A stretch of DNA of 64,000 nucleotides from Radiobacillus deserti. Lineage in GTDB: Bacteria > Bacillota > Bacilli > Bacillales > Amphibacillaceae. The notes under the pieces were generated by a model. The model did no database searches and was not told where the DNA came from. It worked only from the letters and a program-made list of their open reading frames with translations. Positions 44,400-53,870 of the stretch are shown piece by piece (position 1 is the first letter of the stretch; every line of letters starts with the position of its first letter). The stretch is from positions 2,232,001 to 2,296,000 of the forward strand of contig NZ_CP041666.1 of NCBI RefSeq assembly GCF_007301515.1, read 5' to 3'. The position numbers and the translations under genes are program-made.

Positions 44400-45200
44400 A
44401 TGGATGAACGTCGAAATTTATATTTTTATTATCCAAAAGATGAAGAATTAGAAAAAAGACTAGAACCACTTTTCAAGCTGGCAAAAGACAATCATTTTTC
44501 CATTGTTGAAAATTCGAATGACGCCAATATTATTGTCAGTGTAGGTGGAGATGGTGCATTTTTACAGGCGGTTCGCAAGACAGGCTTCCGTCAAGATTGT
44601 TTATATACAGGTATTTCAAGACATAATGAAGCGGGTTTATATTGCGACTTCAGCCTAGACCATTATGATGAAATGGTTCATTCCATCATGAATGCAGAAT
44701 TAGAGGTAAGAAGATTTCCAGTCGTTGATGTTAGTGTGAATGATGAAACGAATTTTCTCTGTTTAAATGAGGTTAGTATTCGCTCCACACTGATCAAAAC
44801 AATTGTTATTGATGTCTTTATTGATGGAAACCACTTTGAAAGATTCCGTGGGGATGGACTAATTGTCGCGACCCCGACGGGTAGTACGGGCTACAATAAA
44901 TCCACACATGGTGCCGTTGTTGACCCTAAAACACCTTGCTTCCAAGTAAGCGAGCTTGCATCTCTAAACAACAACCGTTATCGTACACTCGGTTCCTCCT
45001 TTATATTAGATAAAGAAAGAACGCTTCGTTTAGAAATTATTCAAGATGGAAATGATTATCCAATCATAGGCTTAGATAATGAGGCTTATTCTATAAGAAA
45101 TATTCGTGACTTAACAGTTACGCTTAGTGACAAAATAGTTAAAACTGTAAAATTAAAAAATAACTCTTATTGGGATCGTGTTAAACGTACATTCTTATAA
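44400..45200 (+). CDS. nadK: NAD kinase (NadK2 type)
   Basis: Phosphorylates NAD+ to NADP+. 266 residues from the ATG at 44400 after GGAGGAATC; the frame starts at 44355. Signature VSVGGDGAFLQAVRKTG (GGDG) near 52-56, and GDGLIVATPTGSTGYNKSTHGAVV. B. subtilis YtdI, the local homologue, is 267 residues. Convergent with ytcJ. Confidence 0.95.
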   Translation: MDERRNLYFYYPKDEELEKRLEPLFKLAKDNHFSIVENSNDANIIVSVGGDGAFLQAVRKTGFRQDCLYTGISRHNEAGLYCDFSLDHYDEMVHSIMNAELEVRRFPVVDVSVNDETNFLCLNEVSIRSTLIKTIVIDVFIDGNHFERFRGDGLIVATPTGSTGYNKSTHGAVVDPKTPCFQVSELASLNNNRYRTLGSSFILDKERTLRLEIIQDGNDYPIIGLDNEAYSIRNIRDLTVTLSDKIVKTVKLKNNSYWDRVKRTFL

Positions 45201-45204
45201 TAAA

Positions 45205-45256
45205 AGAAAAAGAAGGAAACAAACTGTTTAAGTACCAGTAGTTTCCTTCTTTTCTG
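45205..45256. terminator. Bidirectional terminator between nadK and ytcJ
   Basis: Ten-pair stem (45211-45220 with 45241-45250) with A- and T-rich flanks. Confidence 0.85.
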
Positions 45257-46849
45257 TTATTCTGATTGATAAACAACTGTTTCGTCGATGACGGTTTTCT
45301 TTACTAGTACTTGGTCAATGGTTTCAGGATCGACTTTAAATAGGTCCTCTTCAAGTATGGTAAAATCGGCAACATAACCTGGAGATATTTTCCCCATTTC
45401 TTCCTCTTTCCCTATCGCATACGCACTTCCTTTCGTATAAAGTGAAATAGCTTCATATAAAGATAAGCACTGTGCTTGATTATACGTTTTTCCGTCGATA
45501 GAGGAACGGCGAAGAACAGCTGCTTGAATGCCTAGCAAAGGATTCACACTTTCAATGGGAGCATCCGATCCACCTGCACACGGAATACCGAGCTCCAAAA
45601 AGGTCTTCCATGGATAAGAATGGCTAGCTCTTTCTTGTCCAACACGCTCCACAACCCACGGGAAATCAGATGACACAAAAGTCGGTTGAATATCTAGAAC
45701 AACCGGTATTCTTTGTAAAATATCTAACAATTCTTGGTTCACAATTTGTGCGTGAATGATACGGTCTCGTCGGTCTTTCTGCAATGGATACTTTTCCAGT
45801 AGTTTAGCAATGGTTATAGCCGCTTTATCTCCTATCGCATGCACGGCAACAGGCATATCCTTCGCTCGTGCTTTCCTCACTAGGGATTCTAAACCTTCAT
45901 CACTATGGATTGGAATTCCGACGTTATCAGGTTCATCTGCGTATGGTTCACTTAACCAGGCCGTTCGCCCCCCTAACGCACCATCACTAAAGATTTTCAT
46001 CGCTCCTATTTCAATAAACTGGGTTCCACCGCCATAATCAAGGCCATCTTCCATGACGTCATCAAAAACTCCATGATGGACAAGTAAATGAGCTCTAAAC
46101 TTGCGCTGTGTTCCATCAATCCCTTTGTTAAAAGCTGAGTAGGTTTTCCGATAGCCACCATAATAATTTAAGTCCTCTGTGTGGCCACCCGTTAAACCTA
46201 GTCTAGTTAAATCATCCACACTCTTTTTCACAAGTGTCGTTAAATTCGCCTCGGATACTTCTGGAATGACATGTTTAATTAAATCCTGTGCCGTATCCAA
46301 GAAAAATCCTGTTTCGTCTCCATGCTCATTTCTCTCAATTAATCCACCCTGCGGATCTGGCGTATCCCGATTTACCCCAGCTAATTGTATGGCCTTACTA
46401 TTTGCTAATACAGCATGACGACATACTCTCGTTAGAAGCAGCGGTTGATTTGGAGCGACTTGATCTAGCTCCTCCTTAGAAAGGATACGAGGATTTTCCC
46501 ATTGGTTTTCATTCCAACCCTCTCCTATAATCCATTCACCAGCTTGTAGCGTTTTTACTTTGCTTTGCAACGCACGTAATACTTCTTCGGCTGACTGCAT
46601 AGAAGAAAGGTCTAGGTGTGTCAGCTTTTCCCCATGTCCTATAATATGTAAATGACTATCCACAAACCCTGGATATGCCGTTGCACCTTGTAAATTGTGT
46701 TCCTCTGTAATGTCCTCCTTATACGTTTCGCGGAGAGATTGTTCGGTTCCGACTGCTGTTATTCTTCCATTAGAAGTGAATACAGCTTCCACCGTCTCTC
46801 CTTTTTCCTCCAGCGTATAAAATGTACCTCCATACCATAAGATACCCAT
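45257..46849 (-). CDS. ytcJ: YtcJ-type amidohydrolase
   Basis: 530 residues. Amidohydrolase superfamily, with N-terminal beta sandwich and metal motif PGFVDSHLHIIGHG (H-x-H) near 58-70, further ligands in GGHTEDL, DKAAITIAKLL-preceding HAIGD, and GSDAPIESVNPLLGIQAA. The nearest named relatives hydrolyse N-substituted formamides or act as regulators of exoenzymes; the substrate here is unknown. Convergent with nadK, upstream of sspA. Confidence 0.9.
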   Translation of the reverse strand: MGILWYGGTFYTLEEKGETVEAVFTSNGRITAVGTEQSLRETYKEDITEEHNLQGATAYPGFVDSHLHIIGHGEKLTHLDLSSMQSAEEVLRALQSKVKTLQAGEWIIGEGWNENQWENPRILSKEELDQVAPNQPLLLTRVCRHAVLANSKAIQLAGVNRDTPDPQGGLIERNEHGDETGFFLDTAQDLIKHVIPEVSEANLTTLVKKSVDDLTRLGLTGGHTEDLNYYGGYRKTYSAFNKGIDGTQRKFRAHLLVHHGVFDDVMEDGLDYGGGTQFIEIGAMKIFSDGALGGRTAWLSEPYADEPDNVGIPIHSDEGLESLVRKARAKDMPVAVHAIGDKAAITIAKLLEKYPLQKDRRDRIIHAQIVNQELLDILQRIPVVLDIQPTFVSSDFPWVVERVGQERASHSYPWKTFLELGIPCAGGSDAPIESVNPLLGIQAAVLRRSSIDGKTYNQAQCLSLYEAISLYTKGSAYAIGKEEEMGKISPGYVADFTILEEDLFKVDPETIDQVLVKKTVIDETVVYQSE

Positions 46850-46934
46850 AACTTTTGAACTCCTTCTTTCTTATATTCCCTTCATCATATACAGGCAAGG
46901 GAATGGATTGCAACTACTAAGTCTTTAAAGAAAG

Positions 46935-46966
46935 GAAAAAGAGAGCAGTCGAAACTGCTCCCTTTT
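46935..46966 (-). terminator. Intrinsic terminator after sspA
   Basis: GAGCAG/CTGCTC stem (46943-46948, 46955-46960) followed by CTTTTTC on the minus strand. Confidence 0.8.
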
Positions 46967-46984
46967 AAGCCATTGTATATTTTA

Positions 46985-47197
46985 TTATTGTCCGCCAAAT
47001 GGTTGGCCTCCTAGCTGAGATTCAGCCATTTGCACTAGACGTTTAGTGATTTCTCCACCAACAGAACCGTTAGCACGAGAAGTTGTATCAGCTCCAAGAT
47101 TAACACCAAATTCTTGTGCAATCTCATACTTCATTTGGTCAAGTGCTTGTTCAGCACCAGAAACTAGAAGTTCGTTGTTGTTATTGCTGCTTGCCAT
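46985..47197 (-). CDS. sspA: Alpha/beta-type small acid-soluble spore protein
   Basis: 70 residues. Coats and protects spore DNA. Both family signatures are present: the germination protease site KYEIAQEFGV, cut after E, and the DNA-binding stretch SVGGEITKRLVQMAE. Strong site GGAGGTGAG. Preceded by a sigma-G-like promoter, which fits forespore expression. Confidence 0.97.
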   Translation of the reverse strand: MASSNNNNELLVSGAEQALDQMKYEIAQEFGVNLGADTTSRANGSVGGEITKRLVQMAESQLGGQPFGGQ

Positions 47198-47223
47198 GAT
47201 GTCTCACCTCCTCGCTACACCTA

Positions 47224-47254
47224 TATAATGTGCAGAATGGAGGAGTTACATACA
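47224..47254 (-). promoter_or_regulatory. Sigma-G-like promoter of sspA
   Basis: Minus strand TGTATG (47249-47254) and CATTATA (47224-47230), 18 bases apart; close to the sigma-G consensus TGAATA-N17/18-CATACTA. Confidence 0.6.
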
Positions 47255-47293
47255 AAAAATAAACTGGTAGTTCTTTCATGTGTTTCCAATCGA

Positions 47294-48487
47294 TTAGAAT
47301 AAATCTTGAAACTCCTCTACTTGATTAGGAGTAATTTCGATCGTTTCCATCTGAAGTAATGCTTCTTGAAAGTCTTCCTCTAACTCCAACTGATTTTCGA
47401 AAAATTCTACTTTTTCTAAGCGTGGTTTTGTTTTTGGTGCGTTCGGAATAAATATGGTACAGCAATCTTCGTAAGGTAGTACAGAAATATCATACGTTCC
47501 AATTTGTTTGGAGATAGGAATAATATCCAACTTGTCCATGGCAATTAACGGACGAAGAACTGGGTATGCACTTACCGCATTTATGGCATGCATACTTTCC
47601 ATCGTCTGACTTGCCACTTGACCTAAACTCTCTCCTGTTGTTAAAGAAAGTATGTCACGTTTCTTGGCTACTGCTTCACTGATGCGAAGCATCATTCTGC
47701 GCATCACTGTCATAGAGTATCCATGTGGAATATCCCGATGAATTTTCTGCTGTAAATTCGTAAATGGAATCATATGCACCTGAATGGTGTGGCCAAATTC
47801 CGTTAATCGTCGGACTAAATCCAGCACTTTTTGCTTAGCTCGTTCATTAGTAAATGGCGGGGAATGAAAGTGAATCACTTCTAATTTCACGCCTCTTTTC
47901 ATCGTCAGATATCCAGCTACCGGACTATCAATTCCTCCTGACAATAAAAGCAACGTTCGTCCGGAAGACCCGACCGGAAGTCCTCCAGCTCCTTCAATCC
48001 TAGTTGATGTAACAAAAGTTGCTTCTGATCGAATCTCCACTACGATTTCCACATCCGGCTCATGGACGTTCACTGTAAACCCTTCTGTATTGGTAAGGAG
48101 ATGTCCACCTAATATTTGATTCAAATCTTGTGAACCAATAGGAAAATCCTTGTTAATTCGTTTCGTTGTTACTTTAAATGTTTTCGCATTTGAGTTTTCC
48201 AGAGCATATAAAGCAGCTTCCTTAATTGCGTCAACTTCATTATCTGCTTTAATCGCTAAGCTAAAGCTGCTTATCCCAAATACATCTTTACATTTCTCTA
48301 AAATGGGCTCCGGATCAGTTCCATTCAACAGAATGTACATACGATCTCGGTTCGCTTTTACTTTAATGTCTGGAAAATCATGAAGCTTTGCTCTGACATT
48401 TTCATGTAACTGATTCACGAAAATTTTTCGATTGTTTCGTTTTAATGTCATTTCACCGTAGCGAATTAGTATATGATCATAGTTCAT
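47294..48487 (-). CDS. thiI: tRNA 4-thiouridine synthetase ThiI
   Basis: Puts sulfur into uridine-8 of tRNA and, in some species, into thiamine precursors. 397 residues: ferredoxin-like and THUMP domains (about 1-170), then a PP-loop ATPase with LLLLSGGIDSPVAGYLTMKRG. No C-terminal rhodanese domain, as in B. subtilis. Lies directly downstream of the NifS-like gene, the likely sulfur donor. Confidence 0.95.
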   Translation of the reverse strand: MNYDHILIRYGEMTLKRNNRKIFVNQLHENVRAKLHDFPDIKVKANRDRMYILLNGTDPEPILEKCKDVFGISSFSLAIKADNEVDAIKEAALYALENSNAKTFKVTTKRINKDFPIGSQDLNQILGGHLLTNTEGFTVNVHEPDVEIVVEIRSEATFVTSTRIEGAGGLPVGSSGRTLLLLSGGIDSPVAGYLTMKRGVKLEVIHFHSPPFTNERAKQKVLDLVRRLTEFGHTIQVHMIPFTNLQQKIHRDIPHGYSMTVMRRMMLRISEAVAKKRDILSLTTGESLGQVASQTMESMHAINAVSAYPVLRPLIAMDKLDIIPISKQIGTYDISVLPYEDCCTIFIPNAPKTKPRLEKVEFFENQLELEEDFQEALLQMETIEITPNQVEEFQDLF

Positions 48488-48493
48488 TTGTAT

Positions 48494-49629
48494 CTACCCC
48501 ATTATTTTGCTCAATTGTTGTTTAACGGTTTTAAATGCTTTGCAGAATGCCTTTATTTCTTCCATTGTGTTGGAATAGGACAAGCTTATTCGTAAGGCAG
48601 ATGTAGTTCTGTCTTTTGACAATCCACAGGCTGCTAACACTGCACTTTCATCCTTGTTTTTGGAAGAACATGCGGATTTCGTCGAAATAATAAATCCTTC
48701 TTTTTCTAACGCATGAATGACTACCTCTGGTTTGAACCCAGGTACTGAAAAATTCAGGATATGAGGAGCATGGTGTGTACTATCATGAAGGACAACCCCG
48801 TCCATTTCTCTTAAATAGTCTGAGAGCACGGTCCGCATTACTTCAAGCTTTCCTCCAGCTTGACTCTGCTTTTCTAATGTCATTCTTAAGGCTTTTACAA
48901 GTGAAACGAAACCCGGAAGATTTTCTGTTCCGGAGCGAAATCCTCGCTCCTGTTCACCCCCATGTAACAGTGGGAACAAAGACGTGTTTCTTCGAATATA
49001 TAATAACCCTGTCCCTTTTAATCCATGAATTTTATGTCCTGACATGGTACAAAGATCTATGTTTTCAAATGATAGGGCTACCTTACCAAGCCCTTGCACA
49101 TAATCAACATGAAGGAAGAGCTTTGGATACCGACTACACACCTCTGCAATTTCTTCAATCGGTTGTATCGTGCCAATTTCGTTATTCACATGCATAATGC
49201 TTACTAATATCGTATCGTTCCGAATTGCTTTTTCAAGTTCCGTAACTGATGCCCTACCTTCTTTATCAACCGGTAAATAGGTCACTTCATACCCTTGCTG
49301 TTCCAACGCTTTACACGTCTCGATCACAGATGGATGTTCAATCTGTGAGGTAATGATATGCTTGCCTCTATTTACGTGCTGATAAGCAATACCTTTAATA
49401 GAGCGGTATTATTTCCTTCTGTCCCACCAGAAGTAAAGACAATTTCATCGGGATGAACCTTTAGAAGTTGAGCAGCTTGTTTTTTCGCTGCCGTTAACAA
49501 TTGTTCTGCTTCTGTCCCCAATTGATGTAAAGAAGATGGATTTCCAAAGTACGAAGTAGAAACCTGATAAAAGCTATCTAATACTTCTTTATATGGTTTT
49601 GTTGTTGCACTATTATCCAAATAAATCAT
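48494..49629 (-). CDS. NifS-type cysteine desulfurase, frame broken once
   Basis: Draws sulfur from cysteine, here likely for ThiI, as the NifZ desulfurase does in B. subtilis. About 379 residues in two frames: MIYLDNSATTKPYKEVL to GGTEGNNTALLK, then GIAYQHVNRGKHIITS to the end. Adding one base near the CCTTT at 49392-49396 joins them. PLP lysine in SGHKIHGLKGTGL and the active cysteine in ISTKSACSSKNKD are intact. Start at 49627-49629 after AGGAGAATG. Ends 6 bases before thiI. Confidence 0.88.
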
Positions 49630-49761
49630 GTTCATTCTCCTATCAAACGTATGCCAATTACTAATATTAACACACTTTCCTCCCTATTGTTATGAAAAGA
49701 CACAGGAGTATTCTTATTCATAAAGATATGTTTGAGGTTGCCAAATATAATTAAAGTAAAG

Positions 49762-49788
49762 AAAAACCACATCGCTAGGATGTGGTTT
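49762..49788 (-). terminator. Intrinsic terminator after ezrA
   Basis: ACCACATC stem with GATGTGGT and TTTTTC on the minus strand, overlapping the ezrA stop region. Confidence 0.8.
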
Positions 49789-51484
49789 AAGAACTAACTT
49801 CACTATATTTCAGTTGCTCAAGTCGTTTTATTGCGTCTGGGTCTATCTCTTTAAGAGCTTGAACCGCTTGTTCTAATGCATTTTCATATTCATAATTTCG
49901 GAACATGTTCTCTGCTTCCAGCAATTTTGCAGCTAAAATAGCATGTTGGCTTCGATAACGGTTTGCGTATTGAATGACCAACTCCACTAATTCTGCTTGT
50001 TCCAACAAGAGATTGGTTTGTTCAATCACTGCTAGAACCGAAGTTTCCGCAGCAGATAAGGAATGCTGCACTTCCCCCATATCTAACGGTTGTTTGGACA
50101 GATTGACCATTACCTTTTCAAGCTTTTCACTTGCTTCCTTTAACAAGTTCCAAACATAAGAGGGTACTCCCGGAATATTACTTTTCTTAAGTTTTCGATT
50201 TGTATCGAAAAGCTGTTTACGCATATCCTGTACTTTTTCTTTTGCTTCTAGCTCATCTTTTCTTAATGCTCGAATTTGCTCTTTATACTCCGCATGTCTT
50301 ACTTGCAATTCTTCTAAATCTTTTACACTTGTTTCCAAAGCATCACGCATTGAAACAAATGTTGCTTTATCACTTTCCATTTCTTGCTTCAATTCCTCAA
50401 ATTGATTGCGAATGGATTGCATCCACTTTTCTAAACTTAGATGTGACTCTAAGTCGCTATCTTCAAAGAAATACGTTTTTTGTAGGTTTTCTATTTCTTT
50501 TTTCGTTTCTTCAAAGTCCTGTAAAGATTCATCTATTAATTGTTCATAGCCTGGGAAATGTTTTTCCACATAGTTTTTGGATAATGCTTCTTTTTCTAAA
50601 AGCTGATACATTTCCTTTAACCGCTGATCAATATGCTCGGAAACTTCGATCGCATCTGTCATGTTTCCTTTTTCCAGTTCAAGGACGGAAGCGACTAATC
50701 GTTCTTGGAATTTATGTAGCTCTTTTTCAAATCCCATTTGTTCAATACGATATCCTTCTTCTTTCATATCCTTCAAGCCAGCGAGTAAATCATCAATTTG
50801 TGTTGGTAAAGTTTGTTTACAGCTCTTATAAATGTCAGGGAAAGCTTTCATTTCATATTCTACTTTTTCGAGATGCTCTTTTAAATCATCCACCACGACT
50901 TGTGCTTCTGTATAGTCTCCTGAATCTGTGAGGCTATAATATTGCTGAAGCTTTGCATCTAAATCATCAAATTCCACTTCAAAACGAATTTCAGCTTTTC
51001 CGTATTGGAAACGATTTTGAATCATGGCTTTACGAAGGTCTTTAATACGAGGTTGGATATCTTCAATTTCCTCTCTCGTATGTTGCTCCGCCTCCATTAA
51101 TTGGTCGACTTCTGCAAATATTTGCTCAATGTTTTTCTCAATTCGGCCTAAAATTTCATTTACGGTTCGAAGATTTTTCTTTGCCGTAGAAATACGGTAA
51201 CGATCCGCAGCTTCTTCTGCATCTAATAAATATTCTTCGATATCTGGTAACTCTCTCGTTACAATGTTTTCCCATCTTTCTTTCCAGGATTCAAACTTAT
51301 CCTGTGTTTCTCCTGAAAGATTCAAGTCCTTTACACGAGATAATTCTGAGGTCACATTGCGATTCATAATATCCATTTTCCAGTTTTCTAAATGATCGAC
51401 TTCATCATACACTCTTTTTCGTAATATTAACCCTATTACGATGAGCGCGATTAATAAAAGTATAAATCCAATGATATAAGCCAT
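49787..51484 (-). CDS. ezrA: Septation ring formation regulator EzrA
   Basis: 565 residues. One N-terminal membrane helix (4-21, IIGFILLLIALIVIGLIL), then a long spectrin-like coiled-coil region. Residues such as YRYGNAEIRFEVEF-like (here FQYGKAEIRFEVEFDDLDAKL) mark the family. EzrA binds FtsZ and keeps Z-rings at midcell. Upstream of the NifS-like gene, downstream of refZ as in B. subtilis, without hisJ. Confidence 0.96.
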   Translation of the reverse strand: MAYIIGFILLLIALIVIGLILRKRVYDEVDHLENWKMDIMNRNVTSELSRVKDLNLSGETQDKFESWKERWENIVTRELPDIEEYLLDAEEAADRYRISTAKKNLRTVNEILGRIEKNIEQIFAEVDQLMEAEQHTREEIEDIQPRIKDLRKAMIQNRFQYGKAEIRFEVEFDDLDAKLQQYYSLTDSGDYTEAQVVVDDLKEHLEKVEYEMKAFPDIYKSCKQTLPTQIDDLLAGLKDMKEEGYRIEQMGFEKELHKFQERLVASVLELEKGNMTDAIEVSEHIDQRLKEMYQLLEKEALSKNYVEKHFPGYEQLIDESLQDFEETKKEIENLQKTYFFEDSDLESHLSLEKWMQSIRNQFEELKQEMESDKATFVSMRDALETSVKDLEELQVRHAEYKEQIRALRKDELEAKEKVQDMRKQLFDTNRKLKKSNIPGVPSYVWNLLKEASEKLEKVMVNLSKQPLDMGEVQHSLSAAETSVLAVIEQTNLLLEQAELVELVIQYANRYRSQHAILAAKLLEAENMFRNYEYENALEQAVQALKEIDPDAIKRLEQLKYSEVSS

Positions 51485-51676
51485 AAACAGCCTCCTATCA
51501 ACACGTACTTATCTATATGGATTCATCATAAAAGTTGAATTTTTATAATACTACTATGATACCATGTTCCATTCCCTTTTTGGCTATATTTTTGCAAATA
51601 AATTTAGGAACTGACAAAAACTTTCACACTTATGACCATTCCATTCAAATGTTTTGTCGAACAAGTTTCCATTCGA

Positions 51677-51718
51677 ATAAAAAAACAAGCAGTTTCCTTG
51701 AAGAAAATGCTTGTTTTC
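51677..51718 (-). terminator. Intrinsic terminator after refZ
   Basis: Ten-pair stem (51682-51691 with 51708-51717) with T-run on the minus strand. Confidence 0.8.
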
Positions 51719-51731
51719 ACTTAGAAATCAC

Positions 51732-52337
51732 TTATTGAGTCGTAACAAAATCCAACCATTGATTGACTTTATCCGTGTACCTTGAGATAAATAAATCGTG
51801 GGATTGGTCCCAGGTAACATGCCCCCTCCATTCATTCGAGGTCATTTGCGGCGTAATGAGTAATCCTTTTAGTTGAAGAAGGAGGAATTGCTTATCCATT
51901 TCTGAATGCTTCGATCCCTCTAGCGCCCGGTCAAATACCGTTTTGATGAGATGATTTTCCTTAGCCAGATAGGTAACCATTAGCTCACGAACAAATACAG
52001 AATCAATCGTTAATTCTCTTTGAATAAAACAAGTAAATTGATGTCTCTTTTGTTTATACTGTATAATGAACGAAACCATTTGTTTCAGTCTTTCTAAAGA
52101 AGGAGATTGTTCGGTTTGTTGCGTGATGACTTCTAACTCTTCTAAGTAACTTTCATAATAGGTTACTACGGCTGATTCTAACAAACCTTGCTTACTATTA
52201 AAATAATAGTTGATCAAGGACACATTGACAGCCGCTTTTTTCGCAATATCGCGAACAGAAGTGCCATGATATCCTTTGGCGTAAAACAATTGACAAGCAG
52301 CATCCATCACTTTTTGCCTTGTTACATTGTTTTTCAT
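51732..52337 (-). CDS. refZ: TetR-family regulator RefZ
   Basis: 201 residues from the ATG at 52335-52337 after AAGGAG; a TTG at 52346 is too close to that site. N-terminal TetR HTH (about 5-50, VMDAACQLFYAKGYHGTSVRDIAKKAAVNVSLINYYFNSKQG). RefZ (YttP) helps place the division septum and chromosome arms during sporulation. Named by position beside ezrA and ytsP plus domain type. Divergent from ytsP. Confidence 0.9.
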   Translation of the reverse strand: MKNNVTRQKVMDAACQLFYAKGYHGTSVRDIAKKAAVNVSLINYYFNSKQGLLESAVVTYYESYLEELEVITQQTEQSPSLERLKQMVSFIIQYKQKRHQFTCFIQRELTIDSVFVRELMVTYLAKENHLIKTVFDRALEGSKHSEMDKQFLLLQLKGLLITPQMTSNEWRGHVTWDQSHDLFISRYTDKVNQWLDFVTTQ

Positions 52338-52387
52338 CTCGTTCAACTCCTTCTATCACTTTTTACGACATTGATGTACGGAGTCCT

Positions 52388-52421
52388 GCAAGATTCGCTC
52401 GTCAAATATCGAGCCTCTTGC
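52388..52421. promoter_or_regulatory. Inverted repeat between refZ and ytsP
   Basis: GCAAGA/TCTTGC outer arms (52388-52393, 52416-52421) and GCTCG/CGAGC inner arms (52397-52401, 52410-52414). Sits in the divergent promoter region. It may be the operator of RefZ, but I cannot show this. Confidence 0.45.
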
Positions 52422-52467
52422 TCAGAACACAAAGATTTTTGTCGTTTTTCCACTAAAGGGAGGGTTT

Positions 52468-52956
52468 ATGTTGTTTGAAGTAAAAAATTACAGCGGTTCA
52501 AAAGAAAAAGATTACCAATTATTATTAAAACAATTAGAAGCTATTGTGATGGATGAATCCGACACAATCGCTAATTTATCAAATGCATCTGCATTACTCA
52601 ACCAATTTTTAAGCGAAGTAAACTGGGTTGGCTTTTACATCTGGAAAGAGGAAGAAGCTGAGCTTGTATTAGGACCTTTCCAAGGGTTACCAGCATGTAA
52701 TCGAATTAAATCTGGCCGTGGGGTTTGCGGTACATCCTTTGAAAAACAAGAAACACTGCGTGTAGAGGATGTTAATCAGTTTCCTGGCCACATTGCATGT
52801 GATGCCGCTAGCCAATCCGAAATCGTCGTTCCTATTATAAAGGATGGAAAAGGATTTGGAGTACTTGATATCGATAGTCCGATTACAAACCGTTTTGATG
52901 AAGAAGATCAAACGTATTTAGAGCAATTCGTAGAGATTTTAAAGAAATATATTTAA
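52468..52956 (+). CDS. ytsP: Free methionine-R-sulfoxide reductase (GAF domain)
   Basis: 162 residues, one GAF domain. Cysteines C77, C87 and C111 correspond to C84, C94 and C118 of the E. coli enzyme, in GLPACNRIKSGRGVCGTS and HIACDAASQSEI. Repairs oxidised free methionine. Start site AAAGGGAGGG. Divergent from refZ; its terminator precedes the rpsD promoter. Confidence 0.95.
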   Translation: MLFEVKNYSGSKEKDYQLLLKQLEAIVMDESDTIANLSNASALLNQFLSEVNWVGFYIWKEEEAELVLGPFQGLPACNRIKSGRGVCGTSFEKQETLRVEDVNQFPGHIACDAASQSEIVVPIIKDGKGFGVLDIDSPITNRFDEEDQTYLEQFVEILKKYI

Positions 52957-52964
52957 TAGGTGAT

Positions 52965-52996
52965 AAAGACTTGGTTTCTCCAAGTCTTTTGTTTTG
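52965..52996 (+). terminator. Intrinsic terminator after ytsP
   Basis: AAAGACTTGG/CCAAGTCTTT stem with TTTTG on the plus strand. Confidence 0.85.
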
Positions 52997-53012
52997 CGTA
53001 AAGCATTTACTA

Positions 53013-53041
53013 TTGACACAGCCATCTATAAATTTTATAAT
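53013..53041 (+). promoter_or_regulatory. Consensus sigma-A promoter of rpsD
   Basis: TTGACA (53013-53018), 17 bases, TATAAT (53036-53041); start of transcription near 53048. Confidence 0.95.
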
Positions 53042-53047
53042 GTTCTT

Positions 53048-53239
53048 TGTGTAATGAAAAGGTAGCCTATGTGAACCGACGTTAGGATCATTTTGTTCCT
53101 TATTGGCAGTAGCCAATAACGGTGTATCGTGTAACTCTCTGCTGCTGGAGCGATGGTGCATAAAAACAAAATGACTTACGGACTAGGAACACACTGTCTT
53201 TTTTTATGCAAATCTTATATATAAAGGAGAAGATGTACA
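53048..53239 (+). promoter_or_regulatory. Ribosomal protein S4 leader of rpsD
   Basis: About 190 bases between promoter and ATG. A perfect hairpin (53100-53107 with 53112-53119) and a long-range helix (53089-53097 with 53165-53173) give the folded leader expected for S4-binding translational autoregulation in Bacillus. I did not verify the full pseudoknot. Confidence 0.7.
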
Positions 53240-53842
53240 ATGGCTCGCTATACAGGTTCTGTATGGAAAAAGTCTCGTCGTCTTGGTATTTCTTTAACTG
53301 GTACAGGTAAGGAATTAGATAAACGCCCTTACCCACCTGGACAACATGGTCCTAACCAACGTAAGAAATTATCAGAATATGGTTTACAACAACAAGAAAA
53401 ACAAAAGCTTCGTTTCATGTATGGAATTAACGAACGTCAATTCCGTAATCTATTTGAAGCAGCTGGTAAAATGAAAGGTATTCATGGTGAAAACTTCATG
53501 ATTCTTCTTGAATCTCGTTTAGATAACCTTGTTTACCGTCTAGGTCTTGCGCGTACTCGTAGACAAGCTCGTCAGCTTGTTAACCACGGACACGTAACTG
53601 TTGATGGAGGTCGTGTAGATATCCCATCTTATCGCGTTGCTCCTGGTCAAGTTATCGGACTTCGTGAGAAATCTCGTAACCTTGATATCGTAAAGGAATC
53701 TGTGGAAGCAAATAACTTCGTACCAGATTACTTAAGCTTTAACGAAGATGCTCTAGAAGGTACGTTTACACGTCTTCCTGAGCGTGCTGAGTTACCTGCT
53801 GAAATTAACGAAGCGCTTATTGTTGAGTTCTATTCTCGTTAA
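53240..53842 (+). CDS. rpsD: 30S ribosomal protein S4
   Basis: 200 residues, standard. Nucleates 30S assembly on 16S rRNA and represses its own mRNA. N-terminal domain and the S4 RNA-binding domain (about 90-150, ESRLDNLVYRLGLARTRRQARQLVNHGHVTVDG). It lacks the N-terminal zinc finger cysteines, as the Bacillus C-minus form does. The frame and start site AAAGGAGAAG are clear. The next gene in B. subtilis, tyrS, is not here. Confidence 0.98.
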   Translation: MARYTGSVWKKSRRLGISLTGTGKELDKRPYPPGQHGPNQRKKLSEYGLQQQEKQKLRFMYGINERQFRNLFEAAGKMKGIHGENFMILLESRLDNLVYRLGLARTRRQARQLVNHGHVTVDGGRVDIPSYRVAPGQVIGLREKSRNLDIVKESVEANNFVPDYLSFNEDALEGTFTRLPERAELPAEINEALIVEFYSR

Positions 53843-53870
53843 TCTATATAGTTTGCAGATCAATACGAAA

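Noticed and set aside
50200..50931. 243-codon plus-strand frame inside ezrA
   Set aside because: Exact antisense shadow of a well-supported ezrA; the product is a leucine- and histidine-rich shadow typical of opposite-strand reading.
52883..53336. Two minus-strand frames over the rpsD promoter, leader and start
   Set aside because: They run through a consensus promoter and a structured leader; no family resemblance.
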